The translations under genes were made by a program, and so were the position numbers. From Burkholderia latens (GTDB taxonomy: Bacteria; Pseudomonadota; Gammaproteobacteria; Burkholderiales; Burkholderiaceae), in NCBI RefSeq assembly GCF_902499045.1, contig NZ_CABVPL010000024.1:29096-93095 (forward strand): a stretch of DNA of 64,000 bases, given 5' to 3'. Below the pieces are notes generated by a model. The model ran no database searches. It was not told the origin of the DNA and saw only the letters and a list, made by a program, of their open reading frames with translations. This document shows positions 46,673 through 55,768 of the stretch, piece by piece (within the stretch, counting starts at the first letter, position 1; every line of letters begins with the position of its first letter).

Positions 46673-46791
46673 CGTGCTCTCCTTGCATGCGCCGGGCCGC
46701 TGCGTCGAGCGCAAGCTCCGCCCCGTCGGTTTCATCGATATCCGGTTCGAGCGGCATGCCGATCCCGTCGATCGCGCGCCGGCCGGCGCGA

Positions 46792-46905
46792 TCAATATAC
46801 GACGACCGGCGCGGGCCGGTAATACACCGGCCGCGCCGGCGCCACGACGCAACCGGCCGGCACGGCGGCCGCGACCGTCAGGACCGCGATGGTTCTGAAA
46901 GGCAC
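46792..46905 (-). CDS. Possible 37-residue lipoprotein
   Basis: A GTG at 46905 starts a peptide (M)PFRTIAVLTVAAAVPAGC, a short lipoprotein signal with lipobox PAGC, then VVAPARPVYYRPAPVVVY. The Pro/Tyr tail is like other small Burkholderia surface lipoproteins. It lies between a YXWGXW gene and the sigma leader on the same strand. The ribosome-binding site is weak, so it is tentative. Confidence 0.4.
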   Translation of the reverse strand: MPFRTIAVLTVAAAVPAGCVVAPARPVYYRPAPVVVY

Positions 46906-46976
46906 GACTCGGCTCGCAAGTTGCGTGGATGGAGTGCGGCCGCGCGCGCCATGTGCATCGCGCGGCATCGTGCGCG

Positions 46977-47276
46977 TCACGCCCAGTGTCCCGGCACCCA
47001 GCGCCAGGTCGGCCCGCGCGCGACCCAGTGACCCGGCACCCAGTGATAACCGGCACGCACCACCTGCCAGTGCCCGGGAATCCAGACGTAGCGGCCGTGC
47101 CGCCAGTGCCAGTGACCCTGATCCCACACGTAGCCCGCGCGCGGTGCCGGCATCACTTCGACGCGCGGCGGCGGCGGTGCGACGGGCGCGACGATGACGG
47201 CCTGCGCGAAGACGGCGGACGTCGCGAGCGCGGCCGCGCATCCCGCGGCCATCCGTAATGAAATGGAAAGTTTCAT
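46977..47276 (-). CDS. YXWGXW-repeat protein
   Basis: A 99-residue secreted protein. The signal peptide covers residues 1-25 (AVFAQ), then a Pro-rich linker and four aromatic repeats of the form GYxWxxGHW (GYVWDQGHWHW, GRYVWIPGHW, GYHWVPGHW, TWRWVPGHW). Function is unknown; such repeats are abundant in Burkholderiales and may bind surface polymers or metals through His/Trp. It is the first gene of the minus-strand cluster and resembles the protein at 42009-42227 at the other end of it. Confidence 0.8.
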   Translation of the reverse strand: MKLSISLRMAAGCAAALATSAVFAQAVIVAPVAPPPPRVEVMPAPRAGYVWDQGHWHWRHGRYVWIPGHWQVVRAGYHWVPGHWVARGPTWRWVPGHWA

Positions 47277-47582
47277 GCAAGACTCCGAAGCGTCGTGTAT
47301 CGAATGTCGATGGCCGCAAGCGGCCGTTCATGCGTTAAACGGCGCATGCGGGCCGAATCCGTCGCGACATCCGCGAAAAATTTCGGCCGCGCCGGCCGGG
47401 CCGGGCACGCATTGCCGATGCGTGCGATCCGTGACGTGATGGCTGTCTGTCACAACGCGGCAAAACTGCGCTTCGACAATCCGTGTCACCGGATCCCGCT
47501 CGTTTCCGGCCCACGCCCCGGACGCGCTTCCGCACGGCCGGGCGGTTCCACATCTCGCGTGCCATCCAACGAAAATACGATC
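47277..47582. other. Divergent intergenic region, nothing firm
   Basis: 306 bp between the YXWGXW gene and the metallophosphoesterase. It contains an isolated CTGTCAC (47445-47451), half of a Pho box, but the second half-site is poor. No gene or strong hairpin is seen. Confidence 0.35.
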
Positions 47583-49268
47583 ATGTCGAACCAGGACAAC
47601 TTCCCCGCCGAGCCGAACGAGCCGGCTGCTTCCGTCTCGCGTCGCGGCTTCCTGAAACTGGCCGGCGTCTCCGGCCTTGCCACCGCCGCCGGCGGGCTCG
47701 CGGCCGCCCGTGCCGCCGCGTCGAGCCCGGACGGCACGCCCGAGCAGGTGCACCTGACGTGGGGCAACGACCCGGCGTCCGAGGTCGTGATCTCGTGGGC
47801 GTCGCTCGCGCCGGCCGTCAATCCGCGCGCGCGGATCGTCGCCGACGGCGAGCCGGCCCGCACCGTGCACGGCGTGCAGCGCCTCTACACCGACGGCCTG
47901 AACGGCGAGACCGTGTTCACGTACCACGCACGCGTGCACGGCCTGAAGCCGGACACGCGCTACCGCTACGAGCTCACGGCCGACAACGACAGCAACGCGG
48001 CGCAGCCGTTCACCGCAACGTTCACGACCGCGCCGCGCGGCCGCGCGCCGTTCCGCTTCACGAGCTACGGCGACCTCGCGACGCCGAACGGCGCGTGGGT
48101 GCTGTCGTCGCCGCAAAGCCGCTTTGCAGTGCAGGCCGTCGAGCAGTTCCAGCCGCTGTTCCATCTGCTGAACGGCGACCTTTGCTATGCGAACCTGAAC
48201 CCCGCGCATCAGCCGGAAGTGTGGCGCGACTTCGGCAACAACAATCAGACGTCGGCCGCGAACCGCCCGTGGATGCCGTGCCCCGGCAATCACGAGATCG
48301 AATTCAACAACGGTCCGCAAGGGCTCGACTCGTATCTCGCGCGCTACACGCTGCCGGAGAACGGCACGCGCTTTCCGGGCCGCTGGTACAGCTTCCGCGT
48401 GAGCTCGGTGCTGTTCATCTCGCTCGACGCCGACGACGTCGTGTACCAGGATGCGGCCGCGTTCGTCGGCGGCCCCGATCCGCTGGTGCCGGCCGCGAGC
48501 ACCGGCCGGCCGCCGATCGAACCGGGCACGTCGTTCTACGTGCGCGGCTACAGCAACGGCGAGCAGACGCGCTGGCTCGAGCACACGCTGCGTCATGCGG
48601 CGCACGATGACGACATCGACTGGATCGTCGTGCAGATGCACCAGGACGCGCTGAGCTCGTCGAAGACGGGCAACGGCTCGGACAAGGGCATCCGCGAGGC
48701 GTGGCTGCCGCTGTTCGACCGCTACGGCGTCGACCTGGTGCTGTGCGGCCACGATCACGACTACGAGCGCAGCTACCCGGTGCGCGGCTGCAATCACCGC
48801 GCGGGTGTCGATGCGTCGACGGGCGAAGTGGTCGAGACGCTGCAACCGCGCCCGGTCGGCGCGACCGATCCGAGCCGGACGACGTTCGACACGAGCCACG
48901 GGACGATCCACCTGATTCTCGGCGGCGGCGGCACCAGCGCGCCGCTCGACGTGTACGGCGAAAACCCGGCGACCGGCTACGCGCAGGCGAAGGTTTTCAC
49001 GAAGCCGAACCGGCCGGTGCCGGGCACTGCTCCGAACACGTTCGTGCGCAAGCCGGCCGACGCGCTCGAAGATGCAATCTGGTCCGCGCGCCGCGATACG
49101 GGCACGGGCTACGGGATCGCCGTGTTCGATCACGATCCTGGCAAGCCGGGCGGCCGCACGACGATCACGATGCGCTACTACCACGCGCCGGGCGCCGATC
49201 AGCATCCGACCGCGCAGTACGAGCTGTTCGAGACGATCGAACTGAGCAAGAAGCGCGGCGAACGCTGA
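47583..49268 (+). CDS. Tat-exported metallophosphoesterase (purple acid phosphatase-like)
   Basis: A 561-residue exported protein. The twin-arginine signal is SRRGFLKLAGVSG. A fibronectin-like N-terminal domain follows (QVHLTWGNDPASEVVISWAS, about residues 55-150), then the calcineurin-like catalytic domain. Metal motifs in order are YGDLATPN, NGDLCYAN, PGNHEIE, VVQMHQDA and CGHDHDYERSY. This set matches the purple acid phosphatase type. It would hydrolyse phosphomonoesters in the periplasm or outside. Only a half Pho-box is seen upstream, so control by phosphate is unproven. Confidence 0.88.
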   Translation: MSNQDNFPAEPNEPAASVSRRGFLKLAGVSGLATAAGGLAAARAAASSPDGTPEQVHLTWGNDPASEVVISWASLAPAVNPRARIVADGEPARTVHGVQRLYTDGLNGETVFTYHARVHGLKPDTRYRYELTADNDSNAAQPFTATFTTAPRGRAPFRFTSYGDLATPNGAWVLSSPQSRFAVQAVEQFQPLFHLLNGDLCYANLNPAHQPEVWRDFGNNNQTSAANRPWMPCPGNHEIEFNNGPQGLDSYLARYTLPENGTRFPGRWYSFRVSSVLFISLDADDVVYQDAAAFVGGPDPLVPAASTGRPPIEPGTSFYVRGYSNGEQTRWLEHTLRHAAHDDDIDWIVVQMHQDALSSSKTGNGSDKGIREAWLPLFDRYGVDLVLCGHDHDYERSYPVRGCNHRAGVDASTGEVVETLQPRPVGATDPSRTTFDTSHGTIHLILGGGGTSAPLDVYGENPATGYAQAKVFTKPNRPVPGTAPNTFVRKPADALEDAIWSARRDTGTGYGIAVFDHDPGKPGGRTTITMRYYHAPGADQHPTAQYELFETIELSKKRGER

Positions 49269-49275
49269 CGCGACG

Positions 49276-49310
49276 GCCGCCCGCCGACGCGTGAGCGCGC
49301 GGCGGGCGGC
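49276..49310. terminator. Strong GC hairpin between convergent genes
   Basis: GCCGCCCGCCG (49276-49286) pairs perfectly with CGGCGGGCGGC (49300-49310), loop 13 nt. It sits in the 97-bp gap between the metallophosphoesterase and the lysE-type gene. No T-run follows. Confidence 0.45.
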
Positions 49311-49365
49311 GGCGGTTGGCCGATATGGATCATCGCGCGGGCGACGCGCGGATCGGCTCTGCTGT

Positions 49366-49998
49366 CTAGTTTCGCGATTCCAGCGCGATGCGCACGGCCA
49401 GCCCCGCGAGCACGGTGCCCATCAACCAGCGCTGCACGCGCGCCCACCCCGGCCGAGCGGCAAGAAATCCCGCGATCGACCCGGCCATGCTCGCGATCAG
49501 CGCATTGACGCTCACGCTGACCGCGATCTGCACGCAGCCGAGCGCCAGCGATTGCGCGAGCACGCTGCCGTGCCCCGGCGAAATGAACTGCGGCAGCAGC
49601 GACAGATACATCACCGCGATCTTCGGATTCGCGAGGTTCGTGACGAAGCCCATCGTGAAGAGCTTCGCGCCGCTGTCGTGCGGCAACTGCCGAACCTCGA
49701 ACGCCGAGCGTCCGCCCGGCTTCAGCGCCTGCCATGCGATGTAAAGCAGATAGAGCGCACCGGCGACACGCAGCGCGTCATACGCGTACGGGACGGTCAG
49801 CACCAGCGCGGTAATGCCGAATGCCGCGCAGAACATGTAGAACACGAACCCCAGCGCGACGCCGCCGAGCGATACGAGTCCCGCGCGGCGACCCTGGCAG
49901 ATCGCGCGCGAAATCAGGTAGATCATGTTGGGACCGGGCGTAAGGACCATGCCGAGCGACACGAGTCCGAACGCAATCAGGGTAGGAAAAGCCGGCAC
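49366..49998 (-). CDS. LysE/RhtB-family exporter
   Basis: A 210-residue membrane protein with about six helices and the family signature FGLVSLGMVLTPGPNMIYLISRAICQGRRAG at its N-terminus. NLANPKIAVMYLSLLPQF is the second conserved block. It probably exports an amino acid such as homoserine or threonine lactone-type metabolites. GTG at 49998 is chosen because AAGGAGCCC lies just upstream; the ATG at 50043 lacks a site. A LysR gene lies 133 bp upstream on the same strand. Confidence 0.85.
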   Translation of the reverse strand: MPAFPTLIAFGLVSLGMVLTPGPNMIYLISRAICQGRRAGLVSLGGVALGFVFYMFCAAFGITALVLTVPYAYDALRVAGALYLLYIAWQALKPGGRSAFEVRQLPHDSGAKLFTMGFVTNLANPKIAVMYLSLLPQFISPGHGSVLAQSLALGCVQIAVSVSVNALIASMAGSIAGFLAARPGWARVQRWLMGTVLAGLAVRIALESRN

Positions 49999-50131
49999 GA
50001 TGGGCTCCTTCGCGGCGATGAAGTCGGGACGAGTGCCGAACAATATATTTCATGCCGGATGATCGTGGCATGAATAAACTGCAAGCCACGCATGAGCGCG
50101 CTTCATCGCGCCTTTCTCCGACGCCGGCGCG

Positions 50132-51028
50132 TTACTTCTCCTTTTTCGCGCGCGTCCGGATCGCTTTTCGTGCGTTCGCGCGCTGTGCGTCGACCAGCTT
50201 CACGAATGCGTCGGCGACCGCGTTGCCGGTCGTATTCCACGACAGCCGCACGGAGCGGTGCAGCTTGGGCGACAGCTCCAGCACCCGTCCGCCGAAGCGC
50301 GTATAGGTGAGCGTGATGCGCGGAACGATCGACACGCCCATGCCGGCCTCCGCCATCGCGAGGATCGTCCGCATCTCGACCACGTTGAACGCGGCGCGCA
50401 GCGACGCGCCGTTGCGCGCGAAGTAGTCCGCGATGACCGGCCCGCACCCGGCCTTCGAGAAAATGAACGGCATCGCGGACAACAGCTTCGGCGACACGCT
50501 CTTGCGCCCGGCGAACATCCCGTCCGCCGCCACCGCGACGAAATCCTCGTCGAGCAGCGGCAGGTTGTGCGCAAAGGTCTTCGCGCCCGCGACCACGCCG
50601 ATGTCCGCGGTGCCGTCCTCGAGCCACCCTTCGACTTCGGCGTCCGTGCCTTCGAGCAGCACCGCCGTCACGCTGCCATGCGCGGCTTTCAGCGCCTCGA
50701 GCGCCGGGACGACGAACGCGAGCGACACGCTCGGCAGCGACGCCACCACCAGCCGCCCCTCGAGCTTGCCGCGCGACAGGCCGAACTGCTGGCGCAGCGT
50801 CTGCGCTTCGCGGACGACGTTCTGCACGTACGGCCACAGACGCTCGCCGGCAGCGGTCAGCACGACCGGCTGGCGGTCGCGCAACAGCAACTTGACCTCC
50901 GTGAGGTCCTCCAGTTCCGTCAATGCGTGGCTGATCGCCGACTGACTGCGGCTGAGCCGCTCGGCCGCGGCCGTCAGCGAACCGAGCTCGACCACGGCCG
51001 CCAGGGCCTGCAACTGCGCAAGCGTCAT
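50132..51028 (-). CDS. LysR-type transcriptional regulator
   Basis: A 298-residue LysR regulator with a helix-turn-helix at residues 3-60 (LGSLTAAAERLSRSQSAISHALTELE) and an effector-binding domain containing GMGVSIVPRITL. AAGGAGG precedes the ATG at 51028. It lies on the same strand just upstream of the LysE-type exporter. LysR genes more often face their targets, so control of the exporter is plausible but not certain. The C-terminus is basic (RTRAKKEK). Confidence 0.88.
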   Translation of the reverse strand: MTLAQLQALAAVVELGSLTAAAERLSRSQSAISHALTELEDLTEVKLLLRDRQPVVLTAAGERLWPYVQNVVREAQTLRQQFGLSRGKLEGRLVVASLPSVSLAFVVPALEALKAAHGSVTAVLLEGTDAEVEGWLEDGTADIGVVAGAKTFAHNLPLLDEDFVAVAADGMFAGRKSVSPKLLSAMPFIFSKAGCGPVIADYFARNGASLRAAFNVVEMRTILAMAEAGMGVSIVPRITLTYTRFGGRVLELSPKLHRSVRLSWNTTGNAVADAFVKLVDAQRANARKAIRTRAKKEK

Positions 51029-51299
51029 TTCGCCTCCTTGTTTCGACGCATGTACTTTTCACATGACAGGGTCGCACATCATGAACGATATTGAACAGAC
51101 GCAGCGGTATCCGGAGACCCTCGAGCCGCATTTTCGGCATCGGCTATTTGTGTCGTTGGCTGCGCGGCCCAGTCGATTCGTAGTTCGACGAGCATCGAAC
51201 GCGCGTCGCCGCGCATGAAACGGGCGCTGCCTCATCCGCCGTGCAGCCGCGCCGGCGCCGCGCCCTGCCATGATCCGCAAGACGCGTTAGACTGTCCGG

Positions 51300-51560
51300 A
51301 TGGAACAATGCCGTTATTGCCAGAGAATCCGCGATGAATGGGATTGCCACGGGGACGAATGCCGCCGGGCGATCGCGAAGGCGCTGCGCCGGCAGCGCGC
51401 GGGCCTGCCGATGGTGCCCGATCGCATCCGCAACGAGCTGCCGTCCGGTGCGCCGACCCAGCAGGTGATCGCGGTCTTGTCGCGCCAGCGACTGCGCGCG
51501 CGCCGCGGCAACGAGGAACGCCGCGAGCGCAAGGAAATCGACGACGCGGACGGCGTCTGA
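51300..51560 (+). CDS. Small basic protein with a cysteine cluster
   Basis: An 86-residue, highly basic protein. The N-terminus has CRYCQRIRDEWDCHGDEC, a CxxC plus CxxxxC arrangement that could bind zinc. The rest is Arg-rich helix (RRQRAGLPMVPDRIRNE, RRGNEERRERKEIDDAD). No domain is recognised. The ribosome-binding site is weak, but the non-random cysteine pattern supports a real gene. Confidence 0.5.
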   Translation: MEQCRYCQRIRDEWDCHGDECRRAIAKALRRQRAGLPMVPDRIRNELPSGAPTQQVIAVLSRQRLRARRGNEERRERKEIDDADGV

Positions 51561-51842
51561 TTCGACATCGCACTCATCGCTCCACCGTCGCCCGTCGCGA
51601 CCACGCCGCCGCGTGCCGGCGCATGCACGCGGCGCCGCCATGCGGTTGCCATGGTTGCCATGGTTTGCCGTGCGCGCAACAGCGCACGGGGCCGGATCAC
51701 ATTTATCCCGAAATTATTGCCTCGTCCGCAAGAATCTTTCGCGCGAATCCACGTTTACCCTAGGAGCCGCGAAGCCTACGATGTGATCAATCGCTCCCGA
51801 CATGGTGTCGCCAGCGAAGTCAATAGAACATCGGAGGTCATC

Positions 51843-52142
51843 ATGAAATCGCTCGTTTCCGCAGTCGCCGCCGCCGTCGCCCTGTCCGCTTCGTTCGGCG
51901 CTTTCGCGCAAAGCACCGTAACCCGCGCCCAGGTGCGCAACGAACTCGTCCAGCTTGAAAACGCCGGCTACACGCCGACCCAGTCGAGCCCGTACTACCC
52001 GGCCGACATCCAGGCCGCGCAAGCCCGCGTGCAAGCCGCCGACAACAGCGGCTACGGCGCGCAACCGGCGCCGGTCGTCCAGGGTGGCGCGCCGGCAGTC
52101 AAGGTGCAGAACGCCCGCGATTCCGTCTACTTCGGCCACTAA
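51843..52142 (+). CDS. DUF4148 secreted protein
   Basis: A 99-residue exported protein with signal peptide 1-22 (FGAFAQ) and the DUF4148 pattern VTRAQVRNELVQLENAGYTPTQ, then YYPADIQAAQARV. The family is largely limited to Burkholderiales and is of unknown function. CGGAGGTC precedes the ATG. It is monocistronic with a terminator behind it. Confidence 0.85.
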   Translation: MKSLVSAVAAAVALSASFGAFAQSTVTRAQVRNELVQLENAGYTPTQSSPYYPADIQAAQARVQAADNSGYGAQPAPVVQGGAPAVKVQNARDSVYFGH

Positions 52143-52190
52143 GCCCGTCAAGCCCGCTGCTGCGCACCGCGCGCGCGGCCGCGCAGATAC

Positions 52191-52224
52191 GACGAGCCCG
52201 TCCCGCGACGGGCTCGTCGCGTTT
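52191..52224. terminator. Terminator between DUF4148 and diguanylate cyclase genes
   Basis: GACGAGCCCGTC (52191-52202) pairs perfectly with GACGGGCTCGTC (52207-52218) around a 4-nt loop and is followed by GCGTTT. The genes converge here, so it can act on both strands. Confidence 0.65.
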
Positions 52225-52250
52225 GCGCTGCCCGCGTGCGGCGCGGGCCG

Positions 52251-54023
52251 TCAACGGCCGCCGGCCGCCATGCGGGCGGCGGCCTGCGCGTCGGTACTGC
52301 CGCCGAGCAGATCCTGATAGCGCACGTACACGCACTGCGCGGACGCCTTCGCCGCGTACATCGCCACGTCGGCCTTGACCAGCAGTTCCTCGGCCGACGC
52401 GCCGTCCGCCGGATATTCGCTGACGCCGATGCTCGCACCCACCGCAAGCTGCCGTTCACCGAATTCCAGTTGCTCGGCCATCACGCTCTGAATGCGCGAC
52501 GCGATATCGCCGATCACCTCCGGCGAACGCACGTCCGAAATCAGCACGATGAATTCGTCGCCGCCGAGCCGCGCGGCCATGTCGCCGCTGCGCAGCACCT
52601 GGTTCAGCCGTTTCGCGACCGCGACGAGCGTCCGGTCGCCGGCCGCATGCCCGTGCTGGTCGTTGATCTGCTTGAAACGGTCGAGGTCGACGAACATCAC
52701 CGCCAGCCCCTCCCGCACCGCGGCCGCATGCCGAATCGCGGCATCGAGATGCTCCATGAACAGCAGGCGGTTCGGCAGCCCGGTCAGCGGATCGTGGCCG
52801 GCGAGGTGCGCGAGCTCCAGTTGCTTCGCGCGCAGCATTGCAACCTGCGTGCGGATCTCGACACGCATGCTGTCGAAGCAGCGCGCCAGCACGCCGATTT
52901 CGTCGGCCCGCGCGACAGGCAGCCGCTCGGCGGCCGGATCGTCGAACACATGGGTCGCCGCGCGCGCGAGCATCTGCAGCGGCCGCGTGATCGCACGGGC
53001 GAACAGGATCGCGAGAATCACGGCGGCCAGGCTCATCAGGAACACCATCCGGATGATCCGTTCGCCGAGAATCCCGCCGGGCGTCAGCACGTCGATGAGC
53101 GGACGCGCCATGCCGAGCACGACGAAGCGGTTGCCCTCGCTTTTGCCGAACGGCGTGCGCACGAACGCGAACGTCTGCCCCGGCGCATGGTCGGGCTGCG
53201 CGAGACCGTCGAGCGTCACGTTCGTGCGCGAGCCGACGAACAGCAGCCGCGTCGGCGGAAAGTCGTCCTGCATCAGCACGCGCCGCCCGCGATCGAAGCC
53301 GAACGCCTGTGACGGATCGGGATGCACGATGAAGTCGCCCCACTCGTTTGCGAGATACACCGCGTAGTCTTGCGGCAAATCGCGCTCGAGCCGATCGAAC
53401 ACGCGTGACAGTTCGATGTCGACGATCAGCGCGCCGACGACCTGGCCCGCCGCGTCGGCGACCGGCGTGCCCACGCGCACGATCGGCACGCCCTCGGCCG
53501 CGTGCGAGCCGGTTTCGTGATTGATCACGATCGGCGACAGGTAGATATGGCCGGGCGGCGTCGCGAACGTCTCGAATACGTACGGAAACTGCCCTTTCTC
53601 CTGAAACGCACTCTCGGGCAGCACGACGATGCCGCGCGCGTCGCGATCGACGCGAAGCCGTTCGAGCCCGAAATGCGCGCGCGTGATCAGGCGGATCTGC
53701 AGATACTCCGGATGATTCCGCATGAAGCTGTAATACACCTGCTCGAGCCGCGCACGCGCCGCGGGATCGGCGCCGTCGGCGCCCGCGACGAGCGCGGACG
53801 ACGGCAACTGCGCGAGCACGAGCGCATCGTCGGCCACGTCGGACAGCGCGGTCGTGAAGCGCTGCGCGAGCAATTGCGTCGACATCAGCAGGCTGTGCTG
53901 CGCCTCCTGCACGAGCATCGTCCGGTTCGCGCGATACGCGTAATAGCCGGTCGTGCCGGACGCGATCACGCCGATGCATGCGAACAGCACCGACAGCTTC
54001 GACGTGAGCCCGAGCCTGATCAT
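52251..54023 (-). CDS. Membrane diguanylate cyclase with periplasmic sensor domain
   Basis: A 590-residue inner-membrane enzyme that makes cyclic di-GMP from two GTP. The first helix is at residues 9-30. A large periplasmic double-Cache-like domain follows to about 295, then the second helix, HAMP (about 318-375), and a GGDEF domain. The active motif GGDEF is at 487-491, and the inhibitory I-site RSGD is at 478-481, five residues before it. Catalysis and product feedback both look intact. There is no EAL domain. Its start overlaps the stop of the upstream PotD-like gene (ATGA), so that binding protein is its likely partner. Confidence 0.9.
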   Translation of the reverse strand: MIRLGLTSKLSVLFACIGVIASGTTGYYAYRANRTMLVQEAQHSLLMSTQLLAQRFTTALSDVADDALVLAQLPSSALVAGADGADPAARARLEQVYYSFMRNHPEYLQIRLITRAHFGLERLRVDRDARGIVVLPESAFQEKGQFPYVFETFATPPGHIYLSPIVINHETGSHAAEGVPIVRVGTPVADAAGQVVGALIVDIELSRVFDRLERDLPQDYAVYLANEWGDFIVHPDPSQAFGFDRGRRVLMQDDFPPTRLLFVGSRTNVTLDGLAQPDHAPGQTFAFVRTPFGKSEGNRFVVLGMARPLIDVLTPGGILGERIIRMVFLMSLAAVILAILFARAITRPLQMLARAATHVFDDPAAERLPVARADEIGVLARCFDSMRVEIRTQVAMLRAKQLELAHLAGHDPLTGLPNRLLFMEHLDAAIRHAAAVREGLAVMFVDLDRFKQINDQHGHAAGDRTLVAVAKRLNQVLRSGDMAARLGGDEFIVLISDVRSPEVIGDIASRIQSVMAEQLEFGERQLAVGASIGVSEYPADGASAEELLVKADVAMYAAKASAQCVYVRYQDLLGGSTDAQAAARMAAGGR

Positions 54024-55144
54024 TTGTCGAATCGCTCCGGCCGGTCGCCCGACACGATGCGGCTCCACAGCGATTCGCGCCGCGCGATGTCCTCGACCGG
54101 CTGGATCCATACGAGACGCGAGCGGCCGGCGTCGAGACCGGCGCGCGACTGGAGCGTGTTCGCGAGCCCCTGGCGTTCGGTCAGCAGTGCGCCGATCGCC
54201 GGTTCGAGCATGTAGTTGATCCATGCGAATGCGAGCGCGCGGCGCTCCGCACCACGCGTGACGCCCCAGCAATCGAGCCACGCGAGCGCGCCTTCGTCCG
54301 GAATCACGTAGCCGACGTCCGCGCCGGCGCGCCGCAGTTGCTCGACCTGCTGCGTGCCGTAGTTGCCGAACATCAATGCCGCGCGATGCTGGACGAACAG
54401 CGCGGTCGCTTCTTCCGGAAGCGTGTAATACGTCAGCAAATTGCGGCGCAGGTCGATGAGCTTGTGCGCGACCGCAAGCGTTTGCGCGGCCGACAGGTGA
54501 AACGGATCGGGATAGCCGAGCGCGAGCGCGGTGAACGAAAAATTATGCTGCGCGCTGTTGAAGTCGAGCACCTTGCCGCGGTAACGCGGATTCCACAATT
54601 CCAGCATCGAGCGCGGCGCGGCCTGCACCTGCTTGCGATCGTAGATCAATCCCATCGACGAATAGGTGAACGGAATCGCATACGTGACGCCGTCGTGCAC
54701 GAGCCCGCCGATCGTCGCGAGCTGCTGGAACTTCGGCAGTTGCAGGCGCCGGTTCGGGATCTGCGACAGGTCGATCGGCGTGAGCAAGCCTTCGCGCGCG
54801 TAGCGCTGGATCTCGGCCGTGTTCGCCGCGAGCACGTCGTACGGCGGCGGCGACGCGCTGTGCATGCGCGTCCACAACGCTTCGTCGGAATCGACGAACG
54901 TCACTTCGACGCGCACATGGAATTGAGTCTCAAATGCATTGACGACGTCGGTGTCCGCATAACCCGGCCACGCAAGCACGCGCAGCACGGTGTCGCCGGC
55001 GGACTCGGGGGATGCGGCGCAGGCGGACAGCGCCGGCAAGCCCAGCGCGAACGCGACGAGCAGCCGGCATACGGCACGCCGCCCGCGCCGACATGCGCCA
55101 ATCTCGCTGATCCGTCGGTCCCCGCCCCAGTTCCCCGAATGCAT
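54020..55144 (-). CDS. PotD-like periplasmic binding lipoprotein
   Basis: A 374-residue solute-binding protein of the spermidine/putrescine type (COG0687). After an unusually long n-region comes a lipobox LSAC (Cys42), then VLAWPGYADTDVVNAFETQF, the typical start of PotD-like proteins. IPFTYSSMGLIYDRKQV, LWNPRYRGKVLDF and WINYMLEP are further family segments. The ATG at 55144 has AAAAAGGA upstream. No permease or ATPase genes are near. It is instead coupled to a diguanylate cyclase. This recalls NspS, the norspermidine sensor that controls MbaA in Vibrio cholerae. Polyamine sensing rather than transport is my inference. Confidence 0.85.
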   Translation of the reverse strand: MHSGNWGGDRRISEIGACRRGRRAVCRLLVAFALGLPALSACAASPESAGDTVLRVLAWPGYADTDVVNAFETQFHVRVEVTFVDSDEALWTRMHSASPPPYDVLAANTAEIQRYAREGLLTPIDLSQIPNRRLQLPKFQQLATIGGLVHDGVTYAIPFTYSSMGLIYDRKQVQAAPRSMLELWNPRYRGKVLDFNSAQHNFSFTALALGYPDPFHLSAAQTLAVAHKLIDLRRNLLTYYTLPEEATALFVQHRAALMFGNYGTQQVEQLRRAGADVGYVIPDEGALAWLDCWGVTRGAERRALAFAWINYMLEPAIGALLTERQGLANTLQSRAGLDAGRSRLVWIQPVEDIARRESLWSRIVSGDRPERFDK

Positions 55145-55768
55145 TCGACTGTCCTTTTTCGAGTCGATGCGTGATCTGCAACGAGACCATAAAAATTTTC
55201 GCCGCGCAATTGGAACAAGCCGCACGAGCTTCGCGTTCGCGGCGACGGACGGCGACGCGTGTGCGCGCATTCGAGATGCGTGCCGCCGTCCGTGCACGCA
55301 CTGCTCCGCACGGACGGACAATGATCAGTCGAAAGCGCTCACACGACGGTGGCGATGACCATGACGCGACACGGCATGCGCTGTACCGCCACGCCGGCGT
55401 AAGCTCCGCGATCGCGCGTGACAGATGCGCACACATTGCATCGCGCGCATCGTTTGCATCGTGCGCACGATTGCCGCAAGGATCGGCTGGTGATCGTCCT
55501 GCGACGCTTCGCGCAGCGCGGCCGAGTAAAAGTGTTCGTCGTCCCGCGGCGGATGAGCCGCTGCACCGCGGCGCGAACCGGCGCAACGCGGAACCGAACG
55601 CGGACTGATACCGCACAAGCAGCGGAAGCGGCAGCGCCGCACAGACGCGACGATCGCGGCCGTCGCGCTTTCCTTTCCCGTCGCGCGTCGGGCAATGTGC
55701 CGCACTCGCCGGCGCGGCGCCGCATCGGCCTCACGCGCGGCGCCAGCGTGTTTGCCCGCGCCGATGAA
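55145..55768. other. Intergenic, no gene supported
   Basis: About 620 bp upstream of the PotD-like gene. Several Arg/His-rich frames are open but none looks coding. The segment at 55420-55480 is rich in GCGCACA/GCATCG-like short repeats. The promoter of the PotD-cyclase operon must lie in its left part. Confidence 0.4.

Noticed and set aside
46593-46757. Longer N-terminus for the ECF sigma factor (ATG at 46757 or 46688)
   Set aside because: Adds 32-55 residues unlike any sigma region and has no ribosome-binding site; TTG at 46592 gives the normal family length and couples to a leader ORF.
47445-47462. Possible Pho box before the metallophosphoesterase
   Set aside because: Only the first CTGTCAC half is good; the second half matches at about three of seven positions.
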